Assembly: GCF_007644035.1 (NCBI RefSeq)
Contig: NZ_VMTV02000663.1
Span: forward strand, 28,445 to 92,444
Length of the DNA: 64,000 bases
Source of the DNA: Vogesella mureinivorans
GTDB taxonomy: Bacteria > Pseudomonadota > Gammaproteobacteria > Burkholderiales > Chromobacteriaceae
Direction of reading: 5' to 3'
Under the pieces are notes generated by a model. That model was not told where the DNA came from. It saw only the letters and a list, made by a program, of their open reading frames with translations, and ran no database searches. Below, one piece after another: positions 9,090-17,647 of the stretch. The number at the start of each line of letters is the position of its first letter. The stretch's first letter is position 1. Made by a program: the position numbers and the translations under genes.

Positions 9090-10340
9090 ATGCAGCAGAA
9101 CCCTACCCTGATCCACCGCATCATGAACGGCAGCATCGTGCTGCAGATCGTGATCGGTTTGCTGGCCGGTATTGCCGTGGCCAGCGTTGCCCCCGATACC
9201 GCCAAATCGCTGACCTTCCTGGGCAGCCTGTTCGTCAAAGGCCTGAAAGCCGTGGCCCCGGTGCTGGTATTCGTGCTGGTGGCCAGCGCCATTGCCAATA
9301 AAAAGCAGGGCGTGCAAACCAATATGCGCCCGGTACTCACCCTGTACCTGCTGGGCACCTTTCTGGCCGCCGTTACCGGCGTACTGGCCAGCTTTGCTTT
9401 CCCCACCACGCTGCAGCTGGTGGCCGCGGCCACCGGTACCACCCCGCCAGGCGGTATTGGCCAGGTGCTGAATAACCTGGTGTTCCAGATTGTGGATAAC
9501 CCGATCAACGCCATCGCTACCGGCAACTATATCGGCATCCTCACTTGGGCCGTAGCGCTGGGCATGGCACTGCATCACGCCAGCGACAGCACCAAAACCC
9601 TGCTGAACGAGCTGGCCGATGGCGTGTCGCGCATCGTGGGCGTGATCATCCGCTTTGCCCCGGTCGGCGTATTCGGCCTGGTAGCCGAAGCCGTGGCCAC
9701 CACCGGCCTGTCGGCGCTGCTGGGTTACAGCAAGCTGCTGCTGGTACTGGTAGGCGCCATGCTGTTCATCGCACTGGTGGTGAACCCGCTGATTGTTGGC
9801 CTCACCATCCGCCGCAACCCGTTCCCGCTGGTCTTCACCTGCCTGCGCGAAAGTGGTGTTACCGCCTTCTTTACCCGCAGCTCGGCGGCCAACATCCCGG
9901 TGAACATGACCCTGTGCAAGAAGCTGGGCCTGAATGAAGACACCTACGCCGTGTCCATCCCGCTGGGTGCCACCATCAATATGGCCGGCGCCGCCATCAC
10001 CATCTCGGTACTGAGCCTGGCCGCCGTGCACACGCTGGGTATCCACGTGGACCTGCCCACCGCGCTGCTGCTGTCGGTGCTGTCCACCGTGGCCGCTTGC
10101 GGTGCCTCCGGCGTAGCTGGCGGCTCGCTGCTGCTGATCCCGATGGCGTGCAGCCTGTTCGGCATCAGCAACGACGTGGCCATGCAAGTGGTGGCCGTGG
10201 GCTTCATCATCGGCGTGGTACAGGATTCGGCCGAAACCGCGCTGAACAGCTCCACCGACGTGCTGTTCACCGCCGCCGCCTGCATCGCCAGCGGCGACGT
10301 GCACGCAGACGCCCCGCAGATGGCGCGCAAGAACGGTTGA
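9090..10340 (+). CDS. sstT: SstT, sodium-dependent serine/threonine symporter
   Basis: This is an inner-membrane Na+-coupled serine/threonine importer of the dicarboxylate/amino acid:cation symporter family. The 416 residues match the family length. Visible hallmarks are the serine-rich loop [13 protein letters not shown], the NMAGAAITI helix and [19 protein letters not shown] near the C-terminus, which separates SstT from GltP/DctA. It is transcribed alone, with a possible operator upstream and a terminator immediately downstream. Confidence 0.93.
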   Translation: MQQNPTLIHRIMNGSIVLQIVIGLLAGIAVASVAPDTAKSLTFLGSLFVKGLKAVAPVLVFVLVASAIANKKQGVQTNMRPVLTLYLLGTFLAAVTGVLASFAFPTTLQLVAAATGTTPPGGIGQVLNNLVFQIVDNPINAIATGNYIGILTWAVALGMALHHASDSTKTLLNELADGVSRIVGVIIRFAPVGVFGLVAEAVATTGLSALLGYSKLLLVLVGAMLFIALVVNPLIVGLTIRRNPFPLVFTCLRESGVTAFFTRSSAANIPVNMTLCKKLGLNEDTYAVSIPLGATINMAGAAITISVLSLAAVHTLGIHVDLPTALLLSVLSTVAACGASGVAGGSLLLIPMACSLFGISNDVAMQVVAVGFIIGVVQDSAETALNSSTDVLFTAAACIASGDVHADAPQMARKNG

Positions 10341-10371
10341 TCGTTTTTATTAGCCACACGGCCAGCAAGGC

Positions 10372-10400
10372 AAAGCCCGCTCGGATGAGCGGGCTTTTTT
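10372..10400 (+). terminator. Terminator after sstT
   Basis: Stem AAAGCCCGCTC with GAGCGGGCTTT, loop GGAT, followed by a T run. Confidence 0.9.
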
Positions 10401-10596
10401 GTGGGTAACGAGGCAAGCGGCGCAAGGTTGACCGCATTTAATTTTGTCGTGCGACAACATGAAAGGTCTTGAATCCGCTTCGCGGATAATAATTACAGCC
10501 GGTTCCGCCCGGCTGACGGGAAGGGGGCGGGTCGCCGCCCCCTTTCATCCCCCCTCGCCCCCGCGGTCCGCGAAACCCCGGCAAAAAGCCCACCGC

Positions 10597-10680
10597 AAGG
10601 CGCTGCCGAACTCGTATCGCTGAGCAAATCAGAGATTTGCACGCAGATCGCTAACGGCCCCGGGCTCAAACAAATCGGCC
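10597..10680 (-). repeat. Inverted partial copy of the 11-kb repeat element
   Basis: The reverse complement of this stretch matches 10937-11016 over about 80 bases with only a few differences. The shared core includes the small hairpin GCAAATCTCTGATTTGC. It faces the two direct copies further right. Confidence 0.8.
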
Positions 10681-10743
10681 GCTTAAAACCTTGCGGCAGA
10701 CTTTTTACCGGCGCTCCCCAAGGGGGCATGGGTCGCAGTACAA

Positions 10744-10783
10744 GGTTGGCCGCAGTAAAGTGAGTGAATGTGTGCGGCCAACC
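10744..10783. repeat. Inverted pair of the repeated motif
   Basis: GGTTGGCCGCA (10744-10754) and TGCGGCCAACC (10773-10783) form a perfect 11-bp inverted repeat with an 18-base spacer. The stem could fold in RNA or DNA. Confidence 0.85.
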
Positions 10784-10842
10784 CTCATCCTATTGGTGGG
10801 CACAACCTCCGGCTTTTGCCCCCTCCTACGTCAAGACACCAC

Positions 10843-11271
10843 CACACCGACGCCGCCCTACCCCGTTGGCGCGAGCCGGGCCAAACGGATTGCCCCAGGA
10901 TTGTGCTGAGCGAATCAAAGATTCGCACGCGCAAGCAGCCGATTTGTCTGAGTCCCGAGCCGTTAGTGATCTGCGTGCAAATCTCTGATTTGCTCAGCGA
11001 TGCGAGTTCGGCGGCACCTGGGGCCGGCCATTTGGCACGGGGCTTCGAGCAGCCCCAGGTCGCCTTTTCTTTGGATACTTTCTTTTGGCGACGCAAAAGA
11101 AAGTACCCCGCCGCCGCGCGGAAAGCGGCATGTTCATCTGCCGCGCAGGGGCTCCACAAAACAAAAGGTTGGCCGCAAGACCGTGAAGGCATGCGGCCAA
11201 CACTGCGGGGGCGTGGTAAACGTTGGGCTTCATTTCATTCAGCCCAAGCTACGAGCTGGTCGCCCTACCCA
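10843..11271 (+). repeat. Repeat element, copy A
   Basis: This is the first of two direct copies of a gene-free element. In order it holds a GC-rich block (CCCCGTTGGCGCGAGCCGGG), a core hairpin with 12-bp perfect arms (TACTTTCTTTTG, loop GCGACG, CAAAAGAAAGTA), a purine-poor block, and an inverted motif pair at 11168-11201. It ends in TTGGGCTTCATTTCATTCAG. Short frames run through it on both strands, but they have no ribosome sites and no protein-like composition. Such hairpin elements are common between genes in proteobacteria and are often mis-annotated as proteins. The gap 10341-11695 contains nothing else I can support. Confidence 0.85.
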
Positions 11272-11280
11272 AGGGTACGA

Positions 11281-11637
11281 CCGCACCAACGCCGCCCCAC
11301 CCCGTTGGCGCGAGCCGGGCCAAACGGTTTGCCCCAGGGTTTAAGACGCCGATTTGTCTGAGCCCCGCGCCGTTAGCAAGGGGCGAGTTCGGCGGCGCCT
11401 GGGGCGGGCCGTTTGGCACGGGGTTTCGAGCAGCCCCGGGTCGCCTTTTCTTTGGGTACTTTCTTTTGGCGACGCAAAAGAAAGTACCCCGCCGCCGCGC
11501 GGAAAGCGGCATGCCATCACGCCGCGCAGCGGCTCCACAAAACAAAAGGTTGGCCGCAATACCGTGATGGCATGCGGCCAACACTGCGGGGGCGCGGTAA
11601 ACGTTGGGCTTCATTTCATTCAGCCCAACCTACGACC
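11281..11637 (+). repeat. Repeat element, copy B
   Basis: This is the second direct copy. It is nearly identical to copy A from the core hairpin onward, including the same 12-bp arms and the inverted motif pair (11549-11558 and 11573-11582). It lacks about 60 bases present in copy A, those carrying GCAAATCTCTGATTTGC. Confidence 0.85.
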
Positions 11638-11695
11638 GTCCAAAACAAGATCAAGGTTGATGATGGGTTACGCTGCGCTGCACCCATCCTACGCG

Positions 11696-12331
11696 CTAAG
11701 CATTGCCTGGCCGCTGCAATATCAACAACCGTGCGGCCAACCCCAGCAGCACAATGGCCAGGACCCGCCCTTGCCACACGGCAAAGCCGGGTTGTCGTAC
11801 CAGCCACCCGCTAACAGAAGCCGCCAGGCAGCCCAGTACGGCATGAAAGACAAAAGCCAGTACCGTCAATACCCCACCCAACTGGCACAGCTGCCAACCG
11901 ACGTTCCCCTGGCTGGCATCGACAAACTGCGGCAAAAACACCATGAAAAACAGTAAGGCCTTGGGATTGAGCAGGCTATTGACCATGGCCATGCGTACGA
12001 TATCGCGTTCGCTACGCTGTGGCACGCTAGCCAAGGCCATTACCCCGCCGCTGCACCATGCTTTGTAGGCCAGCCACAGCAAGTACTCGGCGCCCGCCAG
12101 CCGCAGCACATCAAACATCGGCGGCCAGGCCAACAAGATGGCGGTAACACCCCCGGCAGTCAGCAGGGTCAATACCAGGTCCGCCAGGGCGATGCCCAAT
12201 GCCACCGCATAGGCCGCCCTCGGTCCTTGCAAGGTGCTGTAGGACAGCAAAAAGGCCATGTTCGGGCCTGGCGACAGTAATAGCAGGCTGACACTCAACA
12301 GAAACAGCCCCAGCGTTGCACTGCTAATCAT
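11696..12331 (-). CDS. LysE/RhtB family amino acid exporter
   Basis: This is a 211-residue inner-membrane protein of the LysE/RhtB translocator family, whose members export amino acids or related small molecules. The family signature LLLSPGPNMAFLLSYS lies at residues 18-33, and about six hydrophobic segments follow. NPKALLFFMVFLPQFV near the middle is also typical. The substrate cannot be told from sequence. A G-rich ribosome site (GGGGGT) precedes the ATG. The gene begins only about 60 bases from repeat copy B at its 3' side. Confidence 0.88.
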   Translation of the reverse strand: MISSATLGLFLLSVSLLLLSPGPNMAFLLSYSTLQGPRAAYAVALGIALADLVLTLLTAGGVTAILLAWPPMFDVLRLAGAEYLLWLAYKAWCSGGVMALASVPQRSERDIVRMAMVNSLLNPKALLFFMVFLPQFVDASQGNVGWQLCQLGGVLTVLAFVFHAVLGCLAASVSGWLVRQPGFAVWQGRVLAIVLLGLAARLLILQRPGNA

Positions 12332-12420
12332 GATGTACCCCCTTTTTTCAACGGAAGCCTTACCCTAACGTACAAGCCATGTTGGCCGAATAGCCTCCAC
12401 TGAACACTCTTTTTGCCAGA

Positions 12421-12458
12421 CAAAACAAAAAGCGGCCCGCAGGCCGCTTTTGTTTTGT
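12421..12458. terminator. Terminator after ridA
   Basis: A long stem with CAAAACAAAA-GCGGCC arms around CGCA, with T-rich sequence on both strands, lies 18 bases beyond the ridA stop. Confidence 0.8.
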
Positions 12459-12475
12459 CACTACCAGGTAACAGC

Positions 12476-12862
12476 TTACTCGCCCAGCACCATCACGGCG
12501 TCGGCTTCTACCTGCACGCCTTTAGGCAGGCTGGCCACACCGATGGCGGCGCGTGCCGGGAACGGCTGGCTGAAGTACTGGCCCATGATGTCGTTGAAGG
12601 TGCCAAAGTTGGACAGGTCGGTCAGGAAGGCATTCAGCTTCACGATCTGGTCCAGGCTGCCGCCGGCGGCTTCGCACACGGCTTGCAGGTTTTTGAACAT
12701 CTGGTGGGTTTCAGCAGCAAAACCGCCTTCCACCACGGTCATGGTGGCCGGGTCCAGCGGGATCTGGCCGGACAGGTACACGGTGTTGCCGGCTTTCACG
12801 GCTTGCGAGTAGGCGCCGATTGCGGCCGGGGCTTTATCGGTATGGATGATTTCTTTTGCCAT
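12476..12862 (-). CDS. ridA: RidA family reactive intermediate deaminase
   Basis: RidA hydrolyses reactive enamine/imine intermediates such as 2-aminoacrylate released by PLP enzymes. The 128-residue protein has the start of the family ([12 protein letters not shown]), the middle [11 protein letters not shown], and the conserved arginine and glutamate in [23 protein letters not shown]. The start codon overlaps the hemW stop (TGATG), and AAGGAG precedes it, so ridA is translated from the rdgB-hemW-ridA transcript. Confidence 0.93.
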   Translation of the reverse strand: MAKEIIHTDKAPAAIGAYSQAVKAGNTVYLSGQIPLDPATMTVVEGGFAAETHQMFKNLQAVCEAAGGSLDQIVKLNAFLTDLSNFGTFNDIMGQYFSQPFPARAAIGVASLPKGVQVEADAVMVLGE

Positions 12863-14118
12863 CAGACTTCTCCTTCTTCATGCAGGAACAGGGTTAACAG
12901 TTCGTTCAGAAAGCGCTGGCCCTTCAGCGTGGGGCGGATGTGGGTAAGGTCTTGCTCGATCAGACCCTCGGCCAGTGCTTGCTGCAATTGTGATTGGATA
13001 CAGGATACCGGCAAACCGGTGCGCTCGGTGAACAGTCTGCTTTCAAAGCCGCCGGTGAGGCGCAGCAGGTTCATCATGAACTCGAACGGCAGGTCTTTGC
13101 GGCCAACCTTGTTACGGGTGTGCACCGGCTGGCCGTCGGCTACCGCCTGGATATAGGCTGCCGGCTGCTTGTAGCGCATCTCGCGCACGATGCCGTCGTG
13201 GGCGCTGATCTTGCCGTGCGCACCCGCGCCGATGCCGACATAGTCGCCAAACTGCCAGTAGTTGACGTTGTGGCGCGCAAAGCGGCCGGGCTTGCCGAAG
13301 GCCGACGTTTCGTAGTGCACGTAGCCTGCGGCTTCCAGCCGCGCCTCGATGGCTTCCTGCATGTCGGCCGACAGGTCGTCGTCCGGCAGGTTGGCCGGCA
13401 GCTGCACGGCAAACAGGGTGTTGGGCTCGATGGTGAGGTGGTAGGCCGAGATGTGGCTCACGCCGTAGCCGATGGCGGTGTCGATGTCGGCCAGCGCCTG
13501 CGCCAGCGTTTGCTGCGGCAGCGCGTACATCAGGTCCAGGTTCACGTTATCGAAGTGCGTCAGCGCGATCTCTACCGCGCGGCGGGCTTCGTCGCCGTCG
13601 TGGATGCGCCCCAGCGCTTGCAGGTGGCCGGGGTGAAAGCTCTGGATACCGATGGACAGGCGGTTGATGCCCGCTTCGCGGTAGCCGGCAAAGCGCTCCA
13701 GCTCGAAGGTGCCGGGGTTGGCCTCCATGGTGATTTCGGCGTCCGGGTGGATGCGCGCACGGGCGCGCAGGCCGGACAGCAGCGCGTCCATGGCCTGCGG
13801 GCTGAACAGGCTGGGCGTGCCGCCGCCCATGAAGATGGTGGTGATGGGGCGGCCCCAGATAGCGGGCAGGCTGTGCTCGAAATCGCGCAGCAGCGTGTCC
13901 ACGTAGGCCATCTCGTCAAAGCCCTGCCCCACGCCGTTGCGGCCAACGTTAGCCGCATCGTGGATGGCAATGCTACCGGCCTGCGGCTTGAACTCGTGCG
14001 AGTTGAAATCGCAGTACGGGCATTTTTTCACGCACCAGGGGAAGTGGATATACAGCGACAGCGGCGGCAGCTCTTTTAGCCCGCTTAGCCCGGAAAGCGA
14101 TATCTTTGTCACCTGCAC
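12862..14118 (-). CDS. hemW: HemW, radical SAM heme chaperone
   Basis: HemW is a radical SAM protein related to HemN that binds heme and delivers it to respiratory proteins. The cluster motif is CVKKCPYC near residue 29, followed by [22 protein letters not shown] and [16 protein letters not shown] place the start at GTG 14118 because GAGGAG lies just upstream and conservation begins at once. The open frame runs on to 14370 but would overlap rdgB with non-conserved sequence. The protein has about 418 residues, some 30-40 more than usual. Part of the excess is an insertion after NSHE that contains AANVGR, encoded by the near-palindromic motif pair at 13939-13956. Confidence 0.92.
   Translation of the reverse strand: MQVTKISLSGLSGLKELPPLSLYIHFPWCVKKCPYCDFNSHEFKPQAGSIAIHDAANVGRNGVGQGFDEMAYVDTLLRDFEHSLPAIWGRPITTIFMGGGTPSLFSPQAMDALLSGLRARARIHPDAEITMEANPGTFELERFAGYREAGINRLSIGIQSFHPGHLQALGRIHDGDEARRAVEIALTHFDNVNLDLMYALPQQTLAQALADIDTAIGYGVSHISAYHLTIEPNTLFAVQLPANLPDDDLSADMQEAIEARLEAAGYVHYETSAFGKPGRFARHNVNYWQFGDYVGIGAGAHGKISAHDGIVREMRYKQPAAYIQAVADGQPVHTRNKVGRKDLPFEFMMNLLRLTGGFESRLFTERTGLPVSCIQSQLQQALAEGLIEQDLTHIRPTLKGQRFLNELLTLFLHEEGEV
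13939..13956. repeat. Near-perfect motif palindrome inside hemW
   Basis: GCGGCCAACGTTAGCCGC differs by one base from the 18-bp palindrome seen in two other genes. It lies in what looks like an insertion in HemW. Confidence 0.85.
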
Positions 14119-14230
14119 GTCGCGGCTCCTCGCTGTACGGTATGTACTATCTCGTCGCCGCTCGTTGGGTTTCGCGATCTCGCGTCCCGTGCGTTGCGGG
14201 CGTTTTTCACAGCAGACAGATCGATCACGC

Positions 14231-14827
14231 TCATGCCAGTTGCGCCTGCAGCTTGGCCAGCAGCGCCTGCATGGCCTGGCCACGGTGGCTGACGGCGTTC
14301 TTGGCCTCGGCCGGCAGGTCGGCCACGGTGCAGCCGTGCGAGGGCAGCCAGAAGTACGGGTCGTAGCCAAAGCCGCCGTTACCGGACGGGGTGTCCACTA
14401 CCTCGCCGTACCAGGCGCCGTCTACCACCAGCGGCTGCGGGTCGTCGGCGTGGCGTACCAACACCAGCACGCAGTAGTAGTAGGCGCGACGGTTAGCTTT
14501 ACCCTGCAGTTTTTCTACCAGCTTGGCGTTATTGCGCTCGTCCGATTTGGGCTCGCCAGCGTAGCGCGCCGACAGCACGCCAGGCTTGCCGCCCAGCGCT
14601 TCCACGCAGATACCGCTATCGTCGGCCAGTGCCGGCAGGCCGGTGACATGGCTGGCGTGGCGGGCTTTTTCTAGCGCGTTTTCCAGAAAGGTGTAGTGCG
14701 GCTCGGGGCATTCGGGCACGTTCAGACGGCCCTGCGGAATCACCTCGATGCCCAGCGGGGCCAGCAGGGCGGCGAATTCTTTGAGCTTGCCGGCATTATT
14801 GCTGGCCAGTACCAGTTTATTGATCAT
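14231..14827 (-). CDS. rdgB: RdgB, XTP/dITP pyrophosphatase (HAM1 family)
   Basis: This enzyme clears non-canonical purine nucleotides such as dITP and XTP from the pool. The 198-residue protein begins LVLASNNAGKLKEF, has the acidic active site in LADDSGICVEALGG, then GVLSARYAG, and ends with the FGYDPYFWLP and SHRGQAM motifs of the family. TGGAG lies 7 bases before the ATG. It precedes hemW by 112 bases on the same strand. Confidence 0.95.
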   Translation of the reverse strand: MINKLVLASNNAGKLKEFAALLAPLGIEVIPQGRLNVPECPEPHYTFLENALEKARHASHVTGLPALADDSGICVEALGGKPGVLSARYAGEPKSDERNNAKLVEKLQGKANRRAYYYCVLVLVRHADDPQPLVVDGAWYGEVVDTPSGNGGFGYDPYFWLPSHGCTVADLPAEAKNAVSHRGQAMQALLAKLQAQLA

Positions 14828-14892
14828 GCTTTACTCCACAGCGGGTAGCGCGGCCAACCTTGCTGCTGGCAGGGGTACTCGCCATAAAACCC

Positions 14893-14912
14893 AAAAGCCC
14901 GGCAAGCCGGGC
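14893..14912 (-). terminator. Probable terminator after dusA
   Basis: GCCCGGC and GCCGGGC arms are followed on the minus strand by TTTTGGGTTTT. Two further hairpins of the same GCCCGGC type lie at about 14999-15019 and 15056-15077, giving three related GC hairpins in the 284-base gap before dusA ends. Confidence 0.6.
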
Positions 14913-15111
14913 GCAGATTGATGACGCGCCCTGATTGCCGGGCAAGCAGGGTGCGTCTTGTAAACAGGAAGGCTGCGGACTCAGGTACGTATGCGGTGCG
15001 GCCCGGCTGTGCCGGGCCCGGTAAGACCTGGATTGGCACCTTGTCAGCAGCCTGGGCCCGGCGAACCGGGCGTGGGATGACTTGGCTATCTTACAAGGAC
15101 TGCGTGACAGT

Positions 15112-16101
15112 TCAACCGTGCGTGGCCAGCAGCGCGCGGATCAGCAGGCTTTCGTCAGCGTCTTTCAGCGCTTTGGCGTCGGACAGCATGCGGCGCCACT
15201 GGCGGCCGCCGGGCTCGCCGTGGAACAGGCCCAGCACGTGGCGGGCGATGTGGCGCACGCTGCTGCCGTCTTGCAGGCGGTCGGCGATATAAGGCAACAG
15301 CGCTTCTACCACCTTGCCGCGCGACGGCACGTCGTGGGCGTCGCCGTAGAACTGCGCGTCCCAGGCGGCCATCAGGTAGGGGTTGTGGTAGGCCTCGCGG
15401 CCCACCATCACGCCGTCTACATGCTGCAGGTGGCCGGCGATCTCGGCATTGGTCTTGATGCCGCCGTTGATCAGGATCTCCAGATCGGGGCGCTCCTGCT
15501 TCAGGCGGTACACATAGTCGTACTTCAGCGGCGGGATCTCGCGGTTTTCCTTGGGGCTGAGGCCTTTCAGGATGGCGTTGCGCGCGTGCACGATGAAGGT
15601 ATGGCAGCCGGCGTCGGCCACGGTGTCCACAAACGCCCGCATCATGTCGTAGCTGTCGATGTCATCGATGCCGATGCGGTGCTTGACGGTGACATCGATA
15701 TCCACCGCGTCGCGCATGGCCTTCACGCAGTCGGCCACCAGCTGCGGCTCGGCCATCAGGCAGGCACCAAATGCGCCCTTCTGCACCCGCTCCGACGGGC
15801 AGCCCACGTTCAGGTTTACCTCGTCATAGCCCCATTCCTGTGCCAGACGGGCGCAGCGCGCCAGCTCGTCCGGCTCGCTACCACCCAGCTGCAGCGCGAT
15901 AGGGTGCTCGGCCTCGTGGTAGCGCAGGTGGCGGCCCACGTCGCCGTACAGCAGCGCGCCGGTGGTCACCATCTCGGTGTACAGCCAGGTATGGCGGGTA
16001 ATCAGGCGGGCAAAGTAGCGATAGTGGCGGTCAGTCCAGTCCAGCATCGGGGCAACGGACAGGGTGCGCGGCGGCAGGGCTTTGGGTGCTGCGGTCATCA
16101 A
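15112..16101 (-). CDS. dusA: DusA, tRNA-dihydrouridine(20/20a) synthase
   Basis: This flavoenzyme reduces uridine at positions 20/20a in the tRNA D-loop. It has the FMN-binding start SVAPMLDWTDRHYR, the catalytic cysteine in LNVGCPSERVQKGAFG (a DusA-specific form), KHRIGIDD and INGGIKTNAE, and is 329 residues long. Two adjacent ATG codons (16101 and 16098) could each start it. It is a single gene facing away from the PAS/HD-GYP operon. Confidence 0.94.
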   Translation of the reverse strand: MMTAAPKALPPRTLSVAPMLDWTDRHYRYFARLITRHTWLYTEMVTTGALLYGDVGRHLRYHEAEHPIALQLGGSEPDELARCARLAQEWGYDEVNLNVGCPSERVQKGAFGACLMAEPQLVADCVKAMRDAVDIDVTVKHRIGIDDIDSYDMMRAFVDTVADAGCHTFIVHARNAILKGLSPKENREIPPLKYDYVYRLKQERPDLEILINGGIKTNAEIAGHLQHVDGVMVGREAYHNPYLMAAWDAQFYGDAHDVPSRGKVVEALLPYIADRLQDGSSVRHIARHVLGLFHGEPGGRQWRRMLSDAKALKDADESLLIRALLATHG

Positions 16102-16341
16102 TAAGGCGGCGGGGCCGTAAGCATTTGAAAAGAGTGCGGATTATCCGTGCGCGGGCCTTGGCGGTCAATCTTGCCGGCCCGGCCTTCCCTACCTGCGGTG
16201 CATCCTGCGGGGGCGGCCTTGCCTACAGCCGGCCCACGCCACACTTTTCGTGCCTGACAGCGGCCAGCGGCACAGGTATGGCGGTGGTCTGTGTTGAATC
16301 AGCGACAAATGACGATATCCCATTTGCAACACCCGCCGTAT

Positions 16342-16355
16342 TTGATCTGGATCAA
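16342..16355. promoter_or_regulatory. Consensus FNR/Anr box
   Basis: TTGATCTGGATCAA is a perfect match to the FNR-type consensus TTGAT-N4-ATCAA. It lies 132 bases before the first gene of the PAS/HD-GYP operon and 241 bases from the divergent dusA. A possible -10, TATAAA, is at 16392-16397. The surrounding gap 16102-16486 is otherwise a GC-rich half beside dusA and an AT-rich half (16390-16486) that looks like promoter and leader, ending in AAGGAG. An oxygen-responsive promoter is inferred. Confidence 0.7.
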
Positions 16356-16486
16356 GTCTCACCCCAAACCATCCACTAGCATTCGTTTCCCTATAAATAC
16401 CAGCCATATTTTCAATATTTTGTTAATTCCAAAGCAATAGCAATATATTTTATTCAAAATAAAATAAGGAGTACTTAAAGATATTT

Positions 16487-17644
16487 ATGGCGCAGCTCAT
16501 CCGGAAACTGGGGTTTGCAGACATACAGATGCACAAGCCTATCGATTATTCGATTTTCGACCGCTCGGGAAACCTGATCCTGCGCAAAGGCTTTGTGGTG
16601 TCCATGCCTGGCTTTGCCGAAAAACTGGTAGAGCGGGGCTATTTCATCGGTATATCCGAAGCGGGCGACTTGCCATCGGCAAAAGAAATCAAGACGCGCA
16701 CGGTTCGCCGCCCTGAGCAGCAGACCAGCGTATTTATCGAGATGGCCAGCTTTGTCGAAGCCATCGCGCGGATTCATCGCATTATCCTGAGCCCGCCCAG
16801 CAACCTGGCCAATGTAGAAGAGCTGATGCGCAGCCGGGCCCACCAGCTGGTGGGCTTTATCGCGCACGACCCCGATGCGGTACTGGCCGCGCTCTACCTG
16901 CAGCAGCACGGGCAAGACCTGCGCGCCAACAAGCACGTGCTGGGGGCGGCGGTGTGCTACATGCTGGCCAGCCAGATTTGCCATGACGACATGGCACTGG
17001 ATTCACTGCTGTGCGCCGCCCTGACGCGCGACCTGGCGCTGTACCACTTTGATAAAGGCCTGGGGGCACAAAAAGACCTGGGCGAGCTGGAACAGCTGGC
17101 GGTCTGGGAGCACACCAGCACGGCGGTAAAACTGCTGCAAAAGCACGGCATACAGGACAAGCAGTGGCTACTGCATGTGTACGAACACCACGAGCAACCC
17201 AATGGCCGGGGCTACCCGCTAGCCAAAACGCGCGGGGAAGCGCACGAGCTATCGCTGCTGCTGGGGCTGGCAGACGCGTACGCCGGCATGACCATCGCCA
17301 ACAAATGGCGGCCCGGCATTTACCCGGCCAACACGCTGAAAGAGCTGTACCTGCAAAAGGACAGCAAGTATCTGGAAAGCCATATCGGGCTGCTCATCAA
17401 GAAGCTCACGCGCTTTCCCGCCGGCACTGTCGTGGCGCTGCAAAGCGGCGAGATCGGCGTCGTGAAGAACACGAACTACACCCGTAAAAGCCCGATGGTG
17501 TACTCCATCATTGACGAAAAGGGCTTCCCGCGTAGCGAACCCACCCCGCGCGACACCCTGAACGCCAAATACGAAATCAAAGGCTGCATTTCCCCCGAGC
17601 GCTGCAAAACCGCGCTGCTGGCTATCAAACGGATCTGGATGTAA
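16487..17644 (+). CDS. Degenerate HD-GYP domain protein
   Basis: This 385-residue soluble protein has an N-terminal region of about 100 residues (IFDRSGNLILRKGFVV) and an HD-GYP domain at about 110-330. HD-GYP domains hydrolyse cyclic di-GMP. Here the GYP part is intact (YEHHEQPNGRGYP, then LADAYAGMT), but the HD pair reads LTRDLALYHFDKG where LLHDIGK is expected, so the metal-binding histidine is replaced by arginine. I infer a binding or regulatory protein, or one with altered metal use. It leads an operon with three more signalling genes, 3 bases before the next, behind an FNR box and AAGGAG. Confidence 0.85.
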   Translation: MAQLIRKLGFADIQMHKPIDYSIFDRSGNLILRKGFVVSMPGFAEKLVERGYFIGISEAGDLPSAKEIKTRTVRRPEQQTSVFIEMASFVEAIARIHRIILSPPSNLANVEELMRSRAHQLVGFIAHDPDAVLAALYLQQHGQDLRANKHVLGAAVCYMLASQICHDDMALDSLLCAALTRDLALYHFDKGLGAQKDLGELEQLAVWEHTSTAVKLLQKHGIQDKQWLLHVYEHHEQPNGRGYPLAKTRGEAHELSLLLGLADAYAGMTIANKWRPGIYPANTLKELYLQKDSKYLESHIGLLIKKLTRFPAGTVVALQSGEIGVVKNTNYTRKSPMVYSIIDEKGFPRSEPTPRDTLNAKYEIKGCISPERCKTALLAIKRIWM

Positions 17645-17647
17645 GAC

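Noticed and set aside
10493-11956. Several 60-200 residue frames on both strands
   Set aside because: They run through the two repeat copies, repeat each other's peptides and lack ribosome sites; the DNA repeat explains them.
14119-14370. Longer HemW N-terminus
   Set aside because: It would overlap rdgB, is rich in Arg/Pro/Cys unlike any HemW, and a good GAGGAG-GTG start exists at 14118.
13005-14670. Long plus-strand frames opposite hemW and rdgB
   Set aside because: They are shadows of strongly conserved minus-strand genes.
14824-15039. 71-residue minus-strand frame ending at the rdgB start
   Set aside because: It spans the GC hairpins, shows no protein motif or ribosome site, and is best taken as chance.
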